From Vibrio aestivus (GTDB lineage Bacteria > Pseudomonadota > Gammaproteobacteria > Enterobacterales > Vibrionaceae), in NCBI GenBank assembly GCA_003263845.1, contig JYJN01000001.1:1-46567 (forward strand): DNA of 46,567 nucleotides. Reading direction: 5' to 3'. Within the stretch, counting starts at the first letter, position 1, and every line of letters starts with the position of its first letter. Below are positions 28,208-39,136 of the stretch, piece after piece. Below the pieces are notes generated by a model. That model worked only from the letters and a program-made list of their open reading frames with translations. It was not told the origin of the DNA and did not search any database. Position numbers and translations under genes: made by a program.

Positions 28208-31046
28208 TTAAAGTGGGTTACTCACCTCGTCCACCAAATAAAGAATCGACTGATACGCAATACCGCTGTGGTGCGATAGGCCAATTTCACAGGTTCGGCT
28301 ATTACTGAAACCACGTGTACAACCTTCTGGCACTTGTTCTTTAAGCGGTTCAACTGCCGCAGCGTTGAGGTCCGGTGTGGTAAAGCCTTTATCCCCAGCC
28401 CAACCGCAGCAGGCAATATGCTCCGGTACAACAACATTACTTGAGCATTGTTCAGCAAGCTTAAGCATTGTGTTTTCCAGCCCCATCTTTCTAGAGCTGC
28501 AGGTTACATGCAGCATAACCGTTTCATCGGTTGGCGTGATATCTAGATGTGGCACTAGGTATTTGCTCGCGAAACCAGTGGGTTCGAGAATCTCTAGTGG
28601 CCTGGTAAAATTCTCGATACTGCGTTTGGCACATGGGCTGGTATCCATGAGGATTGGATATTCTCCTTCATAGCTTGCTTCCCACAACGACTGCTCGAGT
28701 TGCGTGGCTTTTTGCGTGGCAATATCGGTCATTCCTTTACTGTCGTAGGGCATACCACAGCACTGGTCGTGAATGCGACTTGGTATGATGACTTCATATC
28801 CAGCTTTCTTTATGAGTGACAATGTCACCTCAGTGAGACTGCGTTGATCACTGGCATTGGATTGCTGACCCATGGTTCTGGACGCACAAGAGGGTACGTA
28901 GACCACTTTTCTATCCGACTTCACAAGGGTTTCCAATGATTCTTCGAGCTTATGATTATTTGCTTGGGGTGTTTCTGGCAGCCATACCGGTGTCTTGTTA
29001 TTGGCAAGTTTGCGGAATCCGTTAGTGAGCTTGGATACGCCTTTTTCGCCAACGATTTTTACGGCTATTTGGTTTGCCTTAAGTGAAGCTCGAGTCAATG
29101 TCGTGGTAGTGGCAAAGTGGTCTGCAGTCCATTTGGCAATTGGTGTGAACTTCTTGTACTTTGCAGTGCGCAGTTGTTTAACCAGATCACCAGTATTGAT
29201 TCCTACCGGGCAACGGTCAGCGCAAAGTCCCGTTGCGGCACAGGTATCAAGCCCTTGGTATTCAAAGGTTTTCTCAAGCTCACTGGCATCGACTGTTTCT
29301 CCGGCGGCCTTGCGACGTTGTAGCTCTCGGTAGATACTATACGCTGCCTAGGAGATAAGGTAAGGGTGCGAGAAGGACAAACGGGCTCGCAAAATCCACA
29401 TTCAATACAGCGGTCGACAATGTCATCTGCGGCAGGCATGGGTTTTAGGTTTTCAATGTGGGAGTGCGGGTTATCGTTTATGATTACGCCTGGGTTAAGT
29501 AGGCCATCTGGGTCAAACAGGCGCTTTATCTGCTGCATCAAAGCATAGCCATCTTTACCCCATTCAAGTTCAACGTATGGAGCCATGTTGCGGCCAGTGC
29601 CGTGTTCCGCTTTTAACGAGCCTTGGTATTTCACCGCGACCAAGTCTGCGACGTCATCCATGAATCCGCCATAGCGGTCAATCTCTTCTTGTGTGTCAAA
29701 CCCCTGAGTGAAGACAAAGTGCAGATTGCCTTCAAGGGCATGGCCAAAAATAATCGCTTCGTTGTACTGATATTTGTCGAACAGCGTTTGCAGGTCCCGA
29801 ACGCCGTTGGCGAGGCTCTCAACAGGAAACGCGACATCTTCAATTATCACCGTTGTACCGACTTCACGAACCGCGCCGACAGCTGGGAACATCCCTTTAC
29901 GAATCCCCCACAGCGTAGCGACCATTTTCGCGTCAGTCGTGAAGGGCACTGATTCAATGATTGAATAGTCGCCCAGTGAATCCAAAATGCTCGAGCATTG
30001 GGTATCGAGGTCGTCCTGCGAGCTTGCGTGTGTTTCAACCAGTAGGGCGGCCGCCTCAATATCAAGGGCAGTCATAAACTCGGGCATGCCAGGTTTGTCG
30101 GCTACGGATTTGAGTGCGCGGCCATCCATCAACTCGACTGCGGCAACTGGTGTTTTTGCTAATGTCGCAACTGCGCGGCTTGCTTCTTCAATATCAGCAA
30201 ATACGAGTAGGGAAGAGGCTTTGAATTCGTGTTCTACCACTGTGTTGTAGGTGATTTCAGCAATAAAGCCCAGCGTGCCTTCAGAGCCAATAAGCAGGTG
30301 CTCCAGTACATCGATGGGATCAGTAAAATCGACCAACGCATTGAGGGCATAACCTGTGGTATTTTTTAGGCGATACTTGTGATGAATACGATGAGTCAGC
30401 TCTGAATTTTTCTGAGTTTGCTCTACCAAATCTAATAGGCCCTGATAGATATCTGATCGTTTCTCTTTGAACGCTTCAACACTTTGTGGGTCGGCGGTGT
30501 TAAGCAGAGTGCCGTCGGCAAATACGACTTTGACGCTGTCTACAGTTCGATAAGAATTCTGCGCCGTGCCGCAGCACATTCCGCTAGCGTTATTGGCGGC
30601 GATACCACCAATTTTACAGGTATTGATAGACGCAGGGTCAGGCCCGATTTTTCGCTGAAAAGGAGCAAGGTATCGGTTGGCATCAGCGCCGATAACACCG
30701 GGTTGAAGAATGATTTTGTCTCCATTCTCTATGATTTTATGCCCGCGCCAGTCGTCGGTTAGTGTGATGAGTACGGAATCCGAAACAGCTTGGCAGATAA
30801 GCTTGTTCCTGCGGCGCGGAAAGTGAAATGAACGCCGAGCGTTCGGCAACTCTGAATCGCGTAGATGACTTCGTCTAAACTCTTAAGGCGTAAAACGATT
30901 TGCGGCACCAAGCGATAAAAACTCGCATCGGTGCCGTAGGCTAAGCGCTTTGCTTCTTGGGTCACGATTCGCTCAGGATCAATTTGTAGAGCGAGTAAAG
31001 TTTCGAGTTGCTCGTATGTAGCCTTTGGTATTGTGTTTGCCATCAT
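28208..31046 (-). CDS. dld: FAD/Fe-S D-lactate dehydrogenase, frameshifted
   Basis: Large membrane-associated flavoprotein of about 945 residues that oxidises D-lactate and passes electrons to quinone. An N-terminal FAD_binding_4 domain (YRLVPQIVLRLKSLDEV; FRAAGTSLS; CKIGGIAANNASGM) and FAD-oxidase C domain are followed by two 4Fe-4S motifs (CIECGFCEPVCP and, after repair, C-A-A-T-G-L-C-A-D-R-C-P) and a CCG/heterodisulphide-reductase-like C terminus (CCGMPYDSKG; ACCGWAGDKG). Frameshifts lie near 30785 (after GTSLS) and near 29338 (Q-R-I-V). ATG 31046 or 31043 follows AAGGA. Last gene of the lldP-lldD-dld group. A YdiJ-like 2-hydroxyacid specificity is the alternative. Confidence 0.88.
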
Positions 31047-31218
31047 TGCTTCCTTTTAATGAAAAGCTTCTGGGGTTTAAAAAGCTTAATCTGACTCACG
31101 GGCTTATAATTTTTGTTGGTCGCTATTTGTTTGTATTGCCCGTGTATAAACGGTGCCACAACGGGATGTGAAATGCCGTGACACCGATTTGATTCGATAC
31201 CTTAACGAGATAATCTGT

Positions 31219-32354
31219 TTAGATATTTACGAGCGAATCGCGATTCAAATCTTGAATGGATTTGGCGCCGGTTAATGTCATGGCAACGCGCATCTCTTTT
31301 TTCGTAGAGGTCTAATAGGTTTTCAACACCGGCTTGGCCTTGAGCGGCAAGAGCGTAGATGTATGAACGGCCAAGCATGGCGCAATCGGCGCCTAGAGCG
31401 AGCATACGCACGACATCAAGGCCAGTGCGAATACCTGAGTCGACAAAGATCTTCATGTCGCCTTTTACTGCGTCTGCAATGGCAGGTAATGCTTTAGCCG
31501 ATGACATGACGCCATCGAGTTGGCGACCGCCATGGTTTGAAACCACAATGCCGTCAGCACCAAATTTTACGGCGTCTTTCGCGTCTTCTACATCTAAAAT
31601 CCCTTTGATGATCATCGGCCATCCCAGAAATCGCGAATCCACTCAAGATCTTTCCAACTGATGGAAGGGTCGAAATTTTCGCCTAACCAACCGATGTAGT
31701 CTTCTAACTTGGTTGGTTCTCCTCGGTAAGTGGAAATGTTGCCAAGATCATGGGTTTGCCTAATAGGCCTACATCAAACGCCCATTGTGGGTGACGCATC
31801 GCTTGGAAAACACGTCTAGCTGCGGCATTAGGGCCGCTCATGCCAGAGTGCATGTCGCGATAACGGGCGCCCGGAACTGGCATATCCACGGTAAACACCA
31901 AGGTAGTGACACCTGCGGCTTTAGCTCGCTCTAACACATTCTTCATGAACCCTCGATCTTTCAGAACGTAGAGCTGGAACCACATTGGACGGTGAATAGC
32001 AGGAGCGACCTCTTCAATTGGGCAAACAGACACAGTAGACATGGTAAAAGGAATGCCTTTGTTGTCTGCTGCTTTGGCAGCTTGAACTTCACCGCGCCTT
32101 GCGTACATGCCAGTTAAGCCAACAGGGGAAAGGGCAATTGGCATTGATAGCTTTTCACCGAAGATTTCGGTGTCTAGGCTCAGTTTAGACATGTCATTAA
32201 GAACGCGTTGCTTTAACGCGATTTCAGCGAGATCTTCCGTATTGCGTCTCAACGTGTGCTCACCGTAAGAGCCTCCATCAATGTAATGGAATAGAAAAGG
32301 TGGGAGCTTGGACTTCGCCGCTTTACGGTAATCAGTTGAGGCAGAGATAATCAT
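31219..32354 (-). CDS. lldD: FMN-dependent L-lactate dehydrogenase, frameshifted
   Basis: Alpha-hydroxyacid dehydrogenase of about 378 residues that oxidises L-lactate to pyruvate with quinone. The TIM-barrel motifs are clear: [13 protein letters not shown] near the start, [22 protein letters not shown], and the catalytic [10 protein letters not shown] plus [10 protein letters not shown]. Frameshifts lie near 31710 (before the Y-R-G-E-P-T-K segment), near 31622 (R-D-F-W-D-G-P-M) and near 31300, where AAAAAA with one A too many hides the normal C terminus E-K-E-M-R-V-A-M ending at 31219. 120 bp downstream of lldP. Confidence 0.93.
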
Positions 32355-32476
32355 AATTCAATCCTACAAGTGTTTTTGGGCCTTTCTTTGAAGGCTAGAA
32401 CAGGAACTGTTTAAGGTGACGTTGAGAGCTTGGCCCAAACCGAGAACTGTTAGGTGAGTCCCAACGCCAAGTGGAA

Positions 32477-34166
32477 CTATTTCACGAGAGCATCGGTAAT
32501 GCTCAGACCATAGATGGCAACCAAACCGATGACGCCAGTGACAACCAAGTAGTAGAACGTTGGGATAACTGTCTTACGCAGAGTTGCACCCTCGCGCCCC
32601 AGCAAACCGACCGTTGCCGAAGCAGCAACCACATTGTGAATGGCAATCATGTTACCAGCAGCAGCACCAACCGCTTGCAGAGCAACCACAACCGCACTCG
32701 AAATCGCCAGTGTTTGTGCTACTTCGAACTGGAATTGGCTAAACATCATGTTCGACACTGTGTTAGAGCCTGCAATGAAGGCCCCCAAAGCACCGACAGT
32801 TGCACTCAGTGCAGGGAAAGCTTCGCCAACTAAACCCGCTGCAAAGTTTGCTGTGGTCACCGGCATACTGGCTAAGTCTGCACCGTTTACGCCAGAGTTA
32901 ATGAAGATACGCACCATTGGATGGTAAACACCAGTACAAAGCCTGCTCCAATCAGTGTTTTGCTCGATTCACCGAATGCTTTAATCAGAGGAGTTGCACT
33001 GCGCGCTTGCAGTAGTACCGCCACCAACGCAACAAACACTAAGATGCCCCCCGGAAGGTAAAGAGGTTGAATGGCGGCACTGATACCTGTTTCGCCAAGG
33101 ATATTGCTAAACGATAAGATAACCCCAGTCAATAAGGCTTTGAAGTCGGCGCTAACACGGCTCGCCACAAGCACTACCGCTAGCAATACATAAGGGAACC
33201 AAGCTTTTACTAAGCTCATTGGTTGGGCTTTTGTGTCATCTAAATCGATCTTTAATGAGCCAAGCCACTCTGCTGGCCACTTGTCTTCGGATTCAAAATT
33301 CCACGTTGATTTTGGCACCAAGAATCCACGCTTTGCTGCTGAAACAACAATCGCGAGACCCACTAGTCCGCCGATCAGCGACGGGAACTCTGCCCCAAGG
33401 AACAAGCCTGTTAGCGCGTATGGAACGGTAAAGGCGAGACCCGCAAAAACCGCGAATGGCAAGATATCCAGACCTTCAGTCCAGCTTTTGTTCTTACCAA
33501 AGAAGCGGGTTAGCATCATGGCCATTAGAACAGGGATTAGCGTACCTACGATGGCATGAATGATCGCAACACTAGAGGTAATTTGCTGAAGGTAAGCGTC
33601 CCAAGTTGAACCGTTGGCTACAAGCGCTTCAGAAATGTTGTGCGTGTCTAGTCCACGATTAACGCCCACGATGATAGGCGTACCCACGGCACCAAACGAT
33701 ACTGGGGTAGATTGAATCATCATGCCCATTAACACCGCAGCTAATGCTGGAAAACCGATAGCAACCAAAAGGGGGGCAGCAATTGCAGCGGGTGTACCGA
33801 AACCGGAAGCACCTTCAATAAAGGAACCAAAGCACCATGCAATGATAATGGCTTGGACGCGTCGGTCTGGTGAGATATTGGTGAACCCATTGCGGATAGT
33901 GGCGATGGCTCCAGTATGTTTTAGGGTATTGAGTAAGAAGATTGCCCCAAAGACAATCCATAAAACGGCGACAGTAATTCCAAGCCCTTGGAATACCGAG
34001 CCATAACCCGCGTGGCGGACATCTCCCATCCCAATAGGGCGATGATAACGGTTAAACCAAATGCGACAGGCATAGCACGCTTGGCGGGCCAGTTTAGGCC
34101 GACAAGTAAGACAGCAGCCACCACAATTGGTGAGAAAGCCACAAGGGCAAGTAAAGTTTCACTCAT
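32477..34166 (-). CDS. lldP: L-lactate permease, frameshifted
   Basis: Inner-membrane lactate/H+ symporter of the LctP family, about 562 residues and about 12-14 helices. Typical segments are [36 protein letters not shown] and [13 protein letters not shown]. Frameshifts near 34010 (V-M-A-G-Y-G-S expected) and near 32918 (T-I-P-M-V-R, a CCC run shortened to CC). ATG 34166 has GAGG 8 bp upstream. First gene of the lactate operon; divergent from a LysR regulator. Confidence 0.93.
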
Positions 34167-34279
34167 TGGTACATCCTCGTACAGGCAATTTCCCTTAACT
34201 TTTGTGTCAGGGATGACTTGTTGAATCGAGCTCTATTGAGCTTCTCAGGTTTTATATTTGTGATAATTGTGTTAATTCG

Positions 34280-34293
34280 GGGTGAATTTACCC
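34280..34293. promoter_or_regulatory. candidate operator between lldP and lysR
   Basis: GGGTGAATTTACCC is a 14-bp near-perfect dyad (GGGT-nAATTn-ACCC) midway in the 188-bp divergent intergenic region. LysR sites follow T-N11-A dyads, so it is a plausible binding site for the adjacent regulator. Confidence 0.4.
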
Positions 34294-34354
34294 TTTCTTT
34301 TTTATTGATATAGGGAAATAATGAAAATGATTAATTCCAAAATTGACATAATAG

Positions 34355-35253
34355 ATGCGTGCAGATGATTTGATTCTGTTTTCACAGGTGGTGGAAATGG
34401 GCAGTTTTAGTAAGGTAGCTGAAGCAAATAACCTTACAAATTCGGTAGTTAGTAAACGAATTGCTCGTTTAGAGGAAGAGTTGGGCGTTCAGCTATTGTA
34501 TCGAACAACGCGCAAATTGACTCTGACCGAAGCGGGTAAGGCGCTCACCCACGGAGCGAAAAATGTGAAGCAAGCCACTTCGGAGGCTATGGATGCAGTT
34601 TCAGGGTTTGGCGAAAATGTTAGTGGGCATATCAAAATGTCAGTGCCGACCATATCCGGTGATTTGATTTTGGCTGACGCCGTGGCCGAGTTTTGTAACA
34701 CCCACCCTGGACTTACTGTCGATATGTCTCTTGATAATCGCTTTGTTGATCTGGTGGAAGGTGGTTTCGACTTAGTAATCCGCACGGGCTATCTTGAGGA
34801 TTCGAGTTTAATCGCCAGACACATATTGGACTCTCAATGGGTCGTTTGCGCATCGCCAGCCTATATCGCACGAAACAACAAACCCGTGAAGCCAGAAGAT
34901 CTGGTGCAACACAATTGCTTGCAATACGCTTATCAAACCACGGGTGCTAGCGAGTGGGAGTTCAAAGGACGAGATGGCAACTACATTGTGCGTGTCTCGG
35001 GTTCATTCTCAACCAACAATGCCACTGCTTTGCGTAAGGCGGCTTTGGGGGGCATGGTATCGCTTACGTGCCGCGTTGTTTGGTGTATCACGATATTCGC
35101 AATGGACAGTTAGTGGATCTGTTCCCTGAGTTAGTGGGGAAGAGGCTCGGTATTTACGCCGTTTACCCGTTTACACGTCAGCCACCAAACAAAGTGAAGT
35201 TGCTCATTGAGCACATTCGAGCCCGCTACCTAGCCATATCTCACTATTTTTAA
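34355..35253 (+). CDS. LysR family regulator of the lactate genes, frameshifted
   Basis: LysR-type protein of about 299 residues: winged HTH at about 1-60 (MGSFSKVAEANNLTNSVVSKRI), effector domain after residue 90. A missing G near 35060 (G-G-M-G-I-A-Y-V-P expected) splits off the last 62 codons. No strong ribosome site precedes the ATG at 34355. It is divergent from lldP, so it probably controls lactate uptake and oxidation, replacing the GntR-type LldR of E. coli. The role is inferred from position. Confidence 0.88.
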
Positions 35254-35438
35254 AAGCAGTTTGATCCACCATTTATTACACGCCTACTACTGGCGTAATG
35301 ATCCAAATATAGACCGTTGTTGGGGATACTATTTGTGCCTAGAGTGTTAACAAGAACGTAAAATTACGCTCGTTAATTAGACTTGAATTTTGTAAGTGTT
35401 TATTATTAATGGAAATTTAAATAGTATAAGGCAAAGTT

Positions 35439-35678
35439 ATGTTGGTTAAAGGAATTAATAAAGCATATGATTTTATGCTGAAGTTAACTCAAAATTTAGA
35501 GCGTTCTAGGGCATATAAAAAAGCAAACCCTTTAAGGTTTGGGACTAAGGTCATGCTGGTCTTTCTTTCGCTTTGCACGCTAGGCTTGCTAGCAGCGATG
35601 GATAATTCATTGTATACATGGTGGGACTTCTTTGAAGGAATTTGGTACGGTTTAAAAAATGGCTCGCTGTCTTGGTAG
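35439..35678 (+). CDS. small membrane protein, function unknown
   Basis: 79-residue protein with a basic N-terminal half (about 1-35) and one hydrophobic helix (TKVMLVFLSLCTLGLLAAM), then a Trp/Tyr-rich tail (YTWWDFFEGIWYGLKNG). AAGGCAAAG precedes the ATG. No family recognised. Stands alone in an AT-rich stretch. Confidence 0.7.
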   Translation: MLVKGINKAYDFMLKLTQNLERSRAYKKANPLRFGTKVMLVFLSLCTLGLLAAMDNSLYTWWDFFEGIWYGLKNGSLSW

Positions 35679-35726
35679 TAATTTTTCAATTAGCCATATC
35701 AAATTATAATTACAAAATAAGAGATA

Positions 35727-35810
35727 ATGACTAAAAGACTATTAGTGCTAATAGGGTGTTTGCGATTCATATCGTTACAAACACAAGTTAGCAGTTCCCC
35801 AAAACAGTGA
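35727..35810 (+). CDS. possible short ORF (27 aa), maybe a gene remnant
   Basis: ATG preceded by AAGAGATA; encodes a signal-like start (MTKRLLVLIGCLRFISLQ) and ends at TGA. It could be the leftover 5' end of a secreted or lipoprotein gene. Low support. Confidence 0.25.
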   Translation: MTKRLLVLIGCLRFISLQTQVSSSPKQ

Positions 35811-35829
35811 CGAGATTGCCACATTTGAA

Positions 35830-35924
35830 CCCGCCCCAGTAGATAAGGTGAATCACTCGCGGTCAGCGCTGCTAACGAACATCACACGTTACCTATTCGT
35901 GTGACTGGAATAAACAGGGGCGGG
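35830..35924. repeat. long inverted repeat with inner hairpin
   Basis: CCCGCCCC at 35830-35837 and GGGGCGGG at 35917-35924 are perfect complements. Between them, TCACACG/CGTGTGA (35882-35904) forms a 7-bp hairpin with a 9-nt loop, and CAGCGCTG is self-complementary. GAATCACT occurs both inside and after the outer stem. No gene covers it. It may be a structured RNA or a mobile-element relic. The rest of the gap 35811-36167 holds nothing I recognise. Confidence 0.6.
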
Positions 35925-36167
35925 AATCACTTTGTCATTCTATTTGGTGAGTTAGGCAGCTTGTGGTAATAGCAGTTGCTCACAACTAGGTACCGCGATC
36001 GCTACTTAGTCACTGGATGATGTCGACGTTGAAGTCTCCTCAATGAATTTCTCTAACCTCATAATGCAACGTTATTCTTCGACCCATGAGCGGCTTTATG
36101 GAACGATAGGTGCGATGACATAACCGTGTGTTCTTACTTCGATCTTGAGTTGATTACGAGGCACTTC

Positions 36168-36587
36168 ATGATTTCATTCGAGCAAACAGAAGACTTGAAT
36201 GCTTCTGCACAGATAACATACGACAATATGCAATCCTACTATCAACATTATGGTGTGGACTGGAAACTTGCAACGATAAGAAAACAAATCTCAGATTTAG
36301 AAAACTGGGATATTCTTTTTGAAGGTTTGGTAGTGGGCGCAATACGTTTGGCATATGATGAGAGCGGTTGTTATTTGCGCGATTTGCAAGTGGTGCAAAA
36401 TTTTCAAGGTAGAGGTATCGGATCTAAAGCACTCAACGAAGTCTCTAAACTTGCGATAGATGCAGGCGTGGACTCGGTGCGCTTGAGGGTATTTAAAATT
36501 AGCCCAGCGCAGCACCTTTATCAAAGGCAAGGGTTTGTGATCGATAAGGAAGAAGATCGATTTTATTACATGTCCCGTCCATTGTAA
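36168..36587 (+). CDS. GNAT N-acetyltransferase
   Basis: Complete 139-residue acetyltransferase. Start ATG 36168 follows GAGG; the upstream GTG at 36126 is weaker. Core motifs: VVGAIRLAYDESGCYLRDLQV (beta4), QGRGIGSKAL (acetyl-CoA pyrophosphate loop) and LYQRQGFV (beta6). Substrate unknown. Single gene flanked by non-coding DNA. Confidence 0.88.
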   Translation: MISFEQTEDLNASAQITYDNMQSYYQHYGVDWKLATIRKQISDLENWDILFEGLVVGAIRLAYDESGCYLRDLQVVQNFQGRGIGSKALNEVSKLAIDAGVDSVRLRVFKISPAQHLYQRQGFVIDKEEDRFYYMSRPL

Positions 36588-36901
36588 AAAAAGGGGGTGA
36601 TAAATCTGCAGGGATTCAATATGTTTTCTGTTGTATCTTGCAGCGATATTGCTCGAATTTACCCAGTTATAAGTTGGTAAATCTATGATTGATAAGGCTT
36701 TTGTTCGACATTTACTTTGCGCTTTATTTTGCTCTACTGGTTTCCAAACGTAAGCGCTTATCTTGAATGTGTTCGGATCCGTGACCCAGCTTATTGTTTT
36801 TTGACGCAGGACCTCAGTCATTATAGAGATCAGATTTGGCTTTGTTTTAGCTTTATATAAGTTAAGTGTTGATTCCATCCCCCTCATTGAAGGAGAGAAC
36901 A
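36588..36901. other. non-coding stretch before the cupin gene
   Basis: AT-rich; no ORF with support, repeat or clear promoter seen. The ribosome site GAAGGAGAG for the cupin gene is at its end. Confidence 0.5.
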
Positions 36902-37255
36902 GTGATACGAAATTTCTATAGCTGCGATAAAGAAGTTGACCATGAGAGCCATGACGGCGAAGGATCTATTGATATTTATCGAGCCTTTAGACGCAAAGAT
37001 TTTGATGGTGCGTGGGACTTTGCTATTCGAGTTGTGATGCCGCCGGGCAGTTCTATGGGCGAACATACCCATGGCGACGACGAAGAGATGTACATCATCT
37101 TGAAGGGTCAAGGAACCATGTTGATCGAAGGTGAAGAGCGCCCTGTTACATCTGGCGATATGATCGTTAATCAACGATTTGGAACCCATGGCTTAATCAA
37201 CACCTCTGATGAAGATATCGAATTGCTCATCATTCAAGCAAGCTTAAAGTCATAA
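36902..37255 (+). CDS. cupin-domain protein
   Basis: 117-residue single-cupin beta-barrel. Metal motif 1 G-E-H-T-H-G-D-D-E-E-M-Y near residues 54-65 and motif 2 GDMIVNQRFGTHGL near 88-101 supply the His/Glu ligands. The GTG start at 36902 follows GAAGGAGAGAAC. Such small cupins may be isomerases, dioxygenases or ligand binders; not resolvable. Followed at 36 bp by the secreted hydrolase, so perhaps cotranscribed. Confidence 0.87.
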   Translation: MIRNFYSCDKEVDHESHDGEGSIDIYRAFRRKDFDGAWDFAIRVVMPPGSSMGEHTHGDDEEMYIILKGQGTMLIEGEERPVTSGDMIVNQRFGTHGLINTSDEDIELLIIQASLKS

Positions 37256-37290
37256 TGGAAATCACCCCAAAATTTAGAAAGGAAATTGAA

Positions 37291-38149
37291 ATGAATAAAT
37301 GGAAATTTCGGCTAGCGGCAGCGTCATTAGTGGCGATGTTTGCAACTCATGCGTATGCGATGACAGAAGAAGTGAATATGGTTCCAGTGCAACTCGATGG
37401 TGAAACGGTTGAACTAGAAATTATCGTTCACAAGCCTGATGGCTATCAGCAAGGAACAAAGCTACCAACCGTTATCCTCAATCATGGTTCTACTGGGTGG
37501 GGACATATACGCCTTACTTTACTGCGAAAATAGACTATTTCGATGCGCTGATTGAATATTTTGGTGACCGAGGTTGGGCGGTTGCTGTACCGATGCGCCG
37601 TGGACGCGGTAATTCAGAAGGGCTTTACGATGAAGGTTTTGATAGCAATAGAAAGTATGGTTATACCTGTGAATCGGCGCTGTCGCTAGCTGGCGCGGAG
37701 CGTGCTCTTGACGATGTACATGCCTCTGTTGAAGCGATTTCAGCTATGCCATTTGTCGATAAAGGTACTTTAGTAATCGGGGGTATTTCTCGTGGTGGCA
37801 TCATCAGTACCGCTTACGCAGGTGAACACCCAGACAAGTTTAAAGGCATCATTAATTTTGTCGGTGGTTGGATTGGTAGTGGATGTCCAACAGCAGAGGG
37901 CATTAACGGCTCTTTATTTGTACGTGGAGCGGCAACTGACCTTGAATCAATATGGTTGTATGGCGAAAACGACTCGTTTTATCCAATGTCACACTCTGAA
38001 TCTAACTTTGGGAAATTCATCGCTGCGGGTGGCAAAGGGAAGTTCCATCGAGTGGATGTCGAGCCGGATCAAAATGGGCACTTTATTGGAGCTTATCCCC
38101 AAAAATGGACAGCTTGATGGATAAGTACCTTGATGATAGGAACTTGTAA
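37291..38149 (+). CDS. exported alpha/beta hydrolase, frameshifted
   Basis: Periplasmic serine hydrolase of about 285 residues of the dienelactone-hydrolase/peptidase S9-like group. Signal peptide of about 24 residues ending at H-A-Y-A. Oxyanion region VILNHGSTGWG, nucleophile elbow GGISRGG, acid in WLYGENDSFYP and a late NGHFIG His. Frameshifts near 37500 (after GSTGWG) and near 38113 (W-T-A-L-M-D-K-Y-L expected; ends TAA 38147-38149). AAAGGAAATT precedes ATG 37291; a start at 37255 would mask the signal peptide. Substrate unknown. Confidence 0.85.
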
Positions 38150-38169
38150 GGCGGTCATAATAACGGGGC

Positions 38170-38846
38170 ATGGAAAGTTTGAGCCATATTAATATTGCAG
38201 ATCCATTGGTTATTGCTGTACCGATCAAGGATAGTGAGGAAAAACTGCAATCTGTGAGAGGTTTGATTGATCTAGGGCCACCTCCGGAAAGCAGTGTAAC
38301 CAAAGAACACTATCACCTTTTGCGCGAAAGTGTGGTTAAAAAGCTCCTTCGCGCACAATCACACCTGCCAAATGGCCTAAAGTTCAGACTTTATGAAGCT
38401 ATCGTTGCCCTCAATTTCAGAGTGAGTTGTTTGAACAGCAGAAGACTCGCGAAATATCTTTAAGTCCTTTGCTTACTCCGGTACAGGCATTCAAAAACGC
38501 CTCTTTGTTGGTGGCTCCAGTGACTACATTTGAAGGCAAGCCTTTATCTCCTCCACACAGCACCGGTGGCGCGATAGACATCGAAATCGTAGACGCAAAC
38601 GGACAGGTGTTGGATTTTGGTATGGAAATAAAAGACTGGTCGACTGTGCCTTCCGAATTGTGTGAAACCAACGCTCCGAACCTGTTACCTTCGGCATCGA
38701 GTAACCGCGATCTTTTATGCTCGGTGTTAGAGGCGGAAGGTTTTGTCAATTACACAAGGGAATGGTGGCACTTCTCATATGGCGACCAATATTGGGCCCA
38801 TGTAACGGGATCTTCATGCGCCAAATATGGTTCGATTGAAACATAA
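38170..38846 (+). CDS. D-Ala-D-Ala dipeptidase-like M15 peptidase (VanX/DdpX-like), frameshifted
   Basis: Zinc metallopeptidase of about 226 residues. The zinc-site signature S-x-H-x-x-G-x-A-x-D appears as PHSTGGAIDIEI, and the catalytic Glu/His motif as REWWHFSYGDQYWA, both diagnostic of family M15D. A frameshift near 38405 divides it (Y-E-A-Y-R-C-P-Q-F-Q expected). No signal peptide is seen, so it should act in the cytosol, recycling D-Ala-D-Ala from peptidoglycan as DdpX does. No vanR/S/H/A genes are nearby. It may be cotranscribed with the upstream hydrolase and cupin. Confidence 0.87.
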
Positions 38847-38874
38847 ATAAGTGCAAATTAAAGGAATGGAAACG

Positions 38875-38955
38875 ATGAATCATATCATGCTCGATGTAAA
38901 TGGAACGCTTGAGTATGACAATAATATTGCATTTTACGCATCCAAAAGTATGTAA
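38875..38955 (+). CDS. short ORF (26 aa), possibly broken gene
   Basis: ATG follows AAGGAATGGAAACG, a good ribosome site. The peptide (MNHIMLDVNGTLEYDNNI and eight more) recalls the start of a HAD-like protein (L-D-V-N-G-T-L) but stops at once. It could be the start of a gene truncated by a frameshift. Nothing else is seen in 38956-39136. Confidence 0.35.
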   Translation: MNHIMLDVNGTLEYDNNIAFYASKSM

Positions 38956-39136
38956 TAAATGGTTACATTCAAGCCAATTATTGTTATTTGTATTAGATGA
39001 AATTAATTTGTGTCTAGTTCAAAAGTCTTGGTGTGTGTTATGTGACGCGCAAAAATACATGAGGTATATTTGTCGCAATGCAAATAAAGGTGATGTGGTT
39101 CAAGTGTTGACGGATGTAACTGAAAAATGGCTGGGA

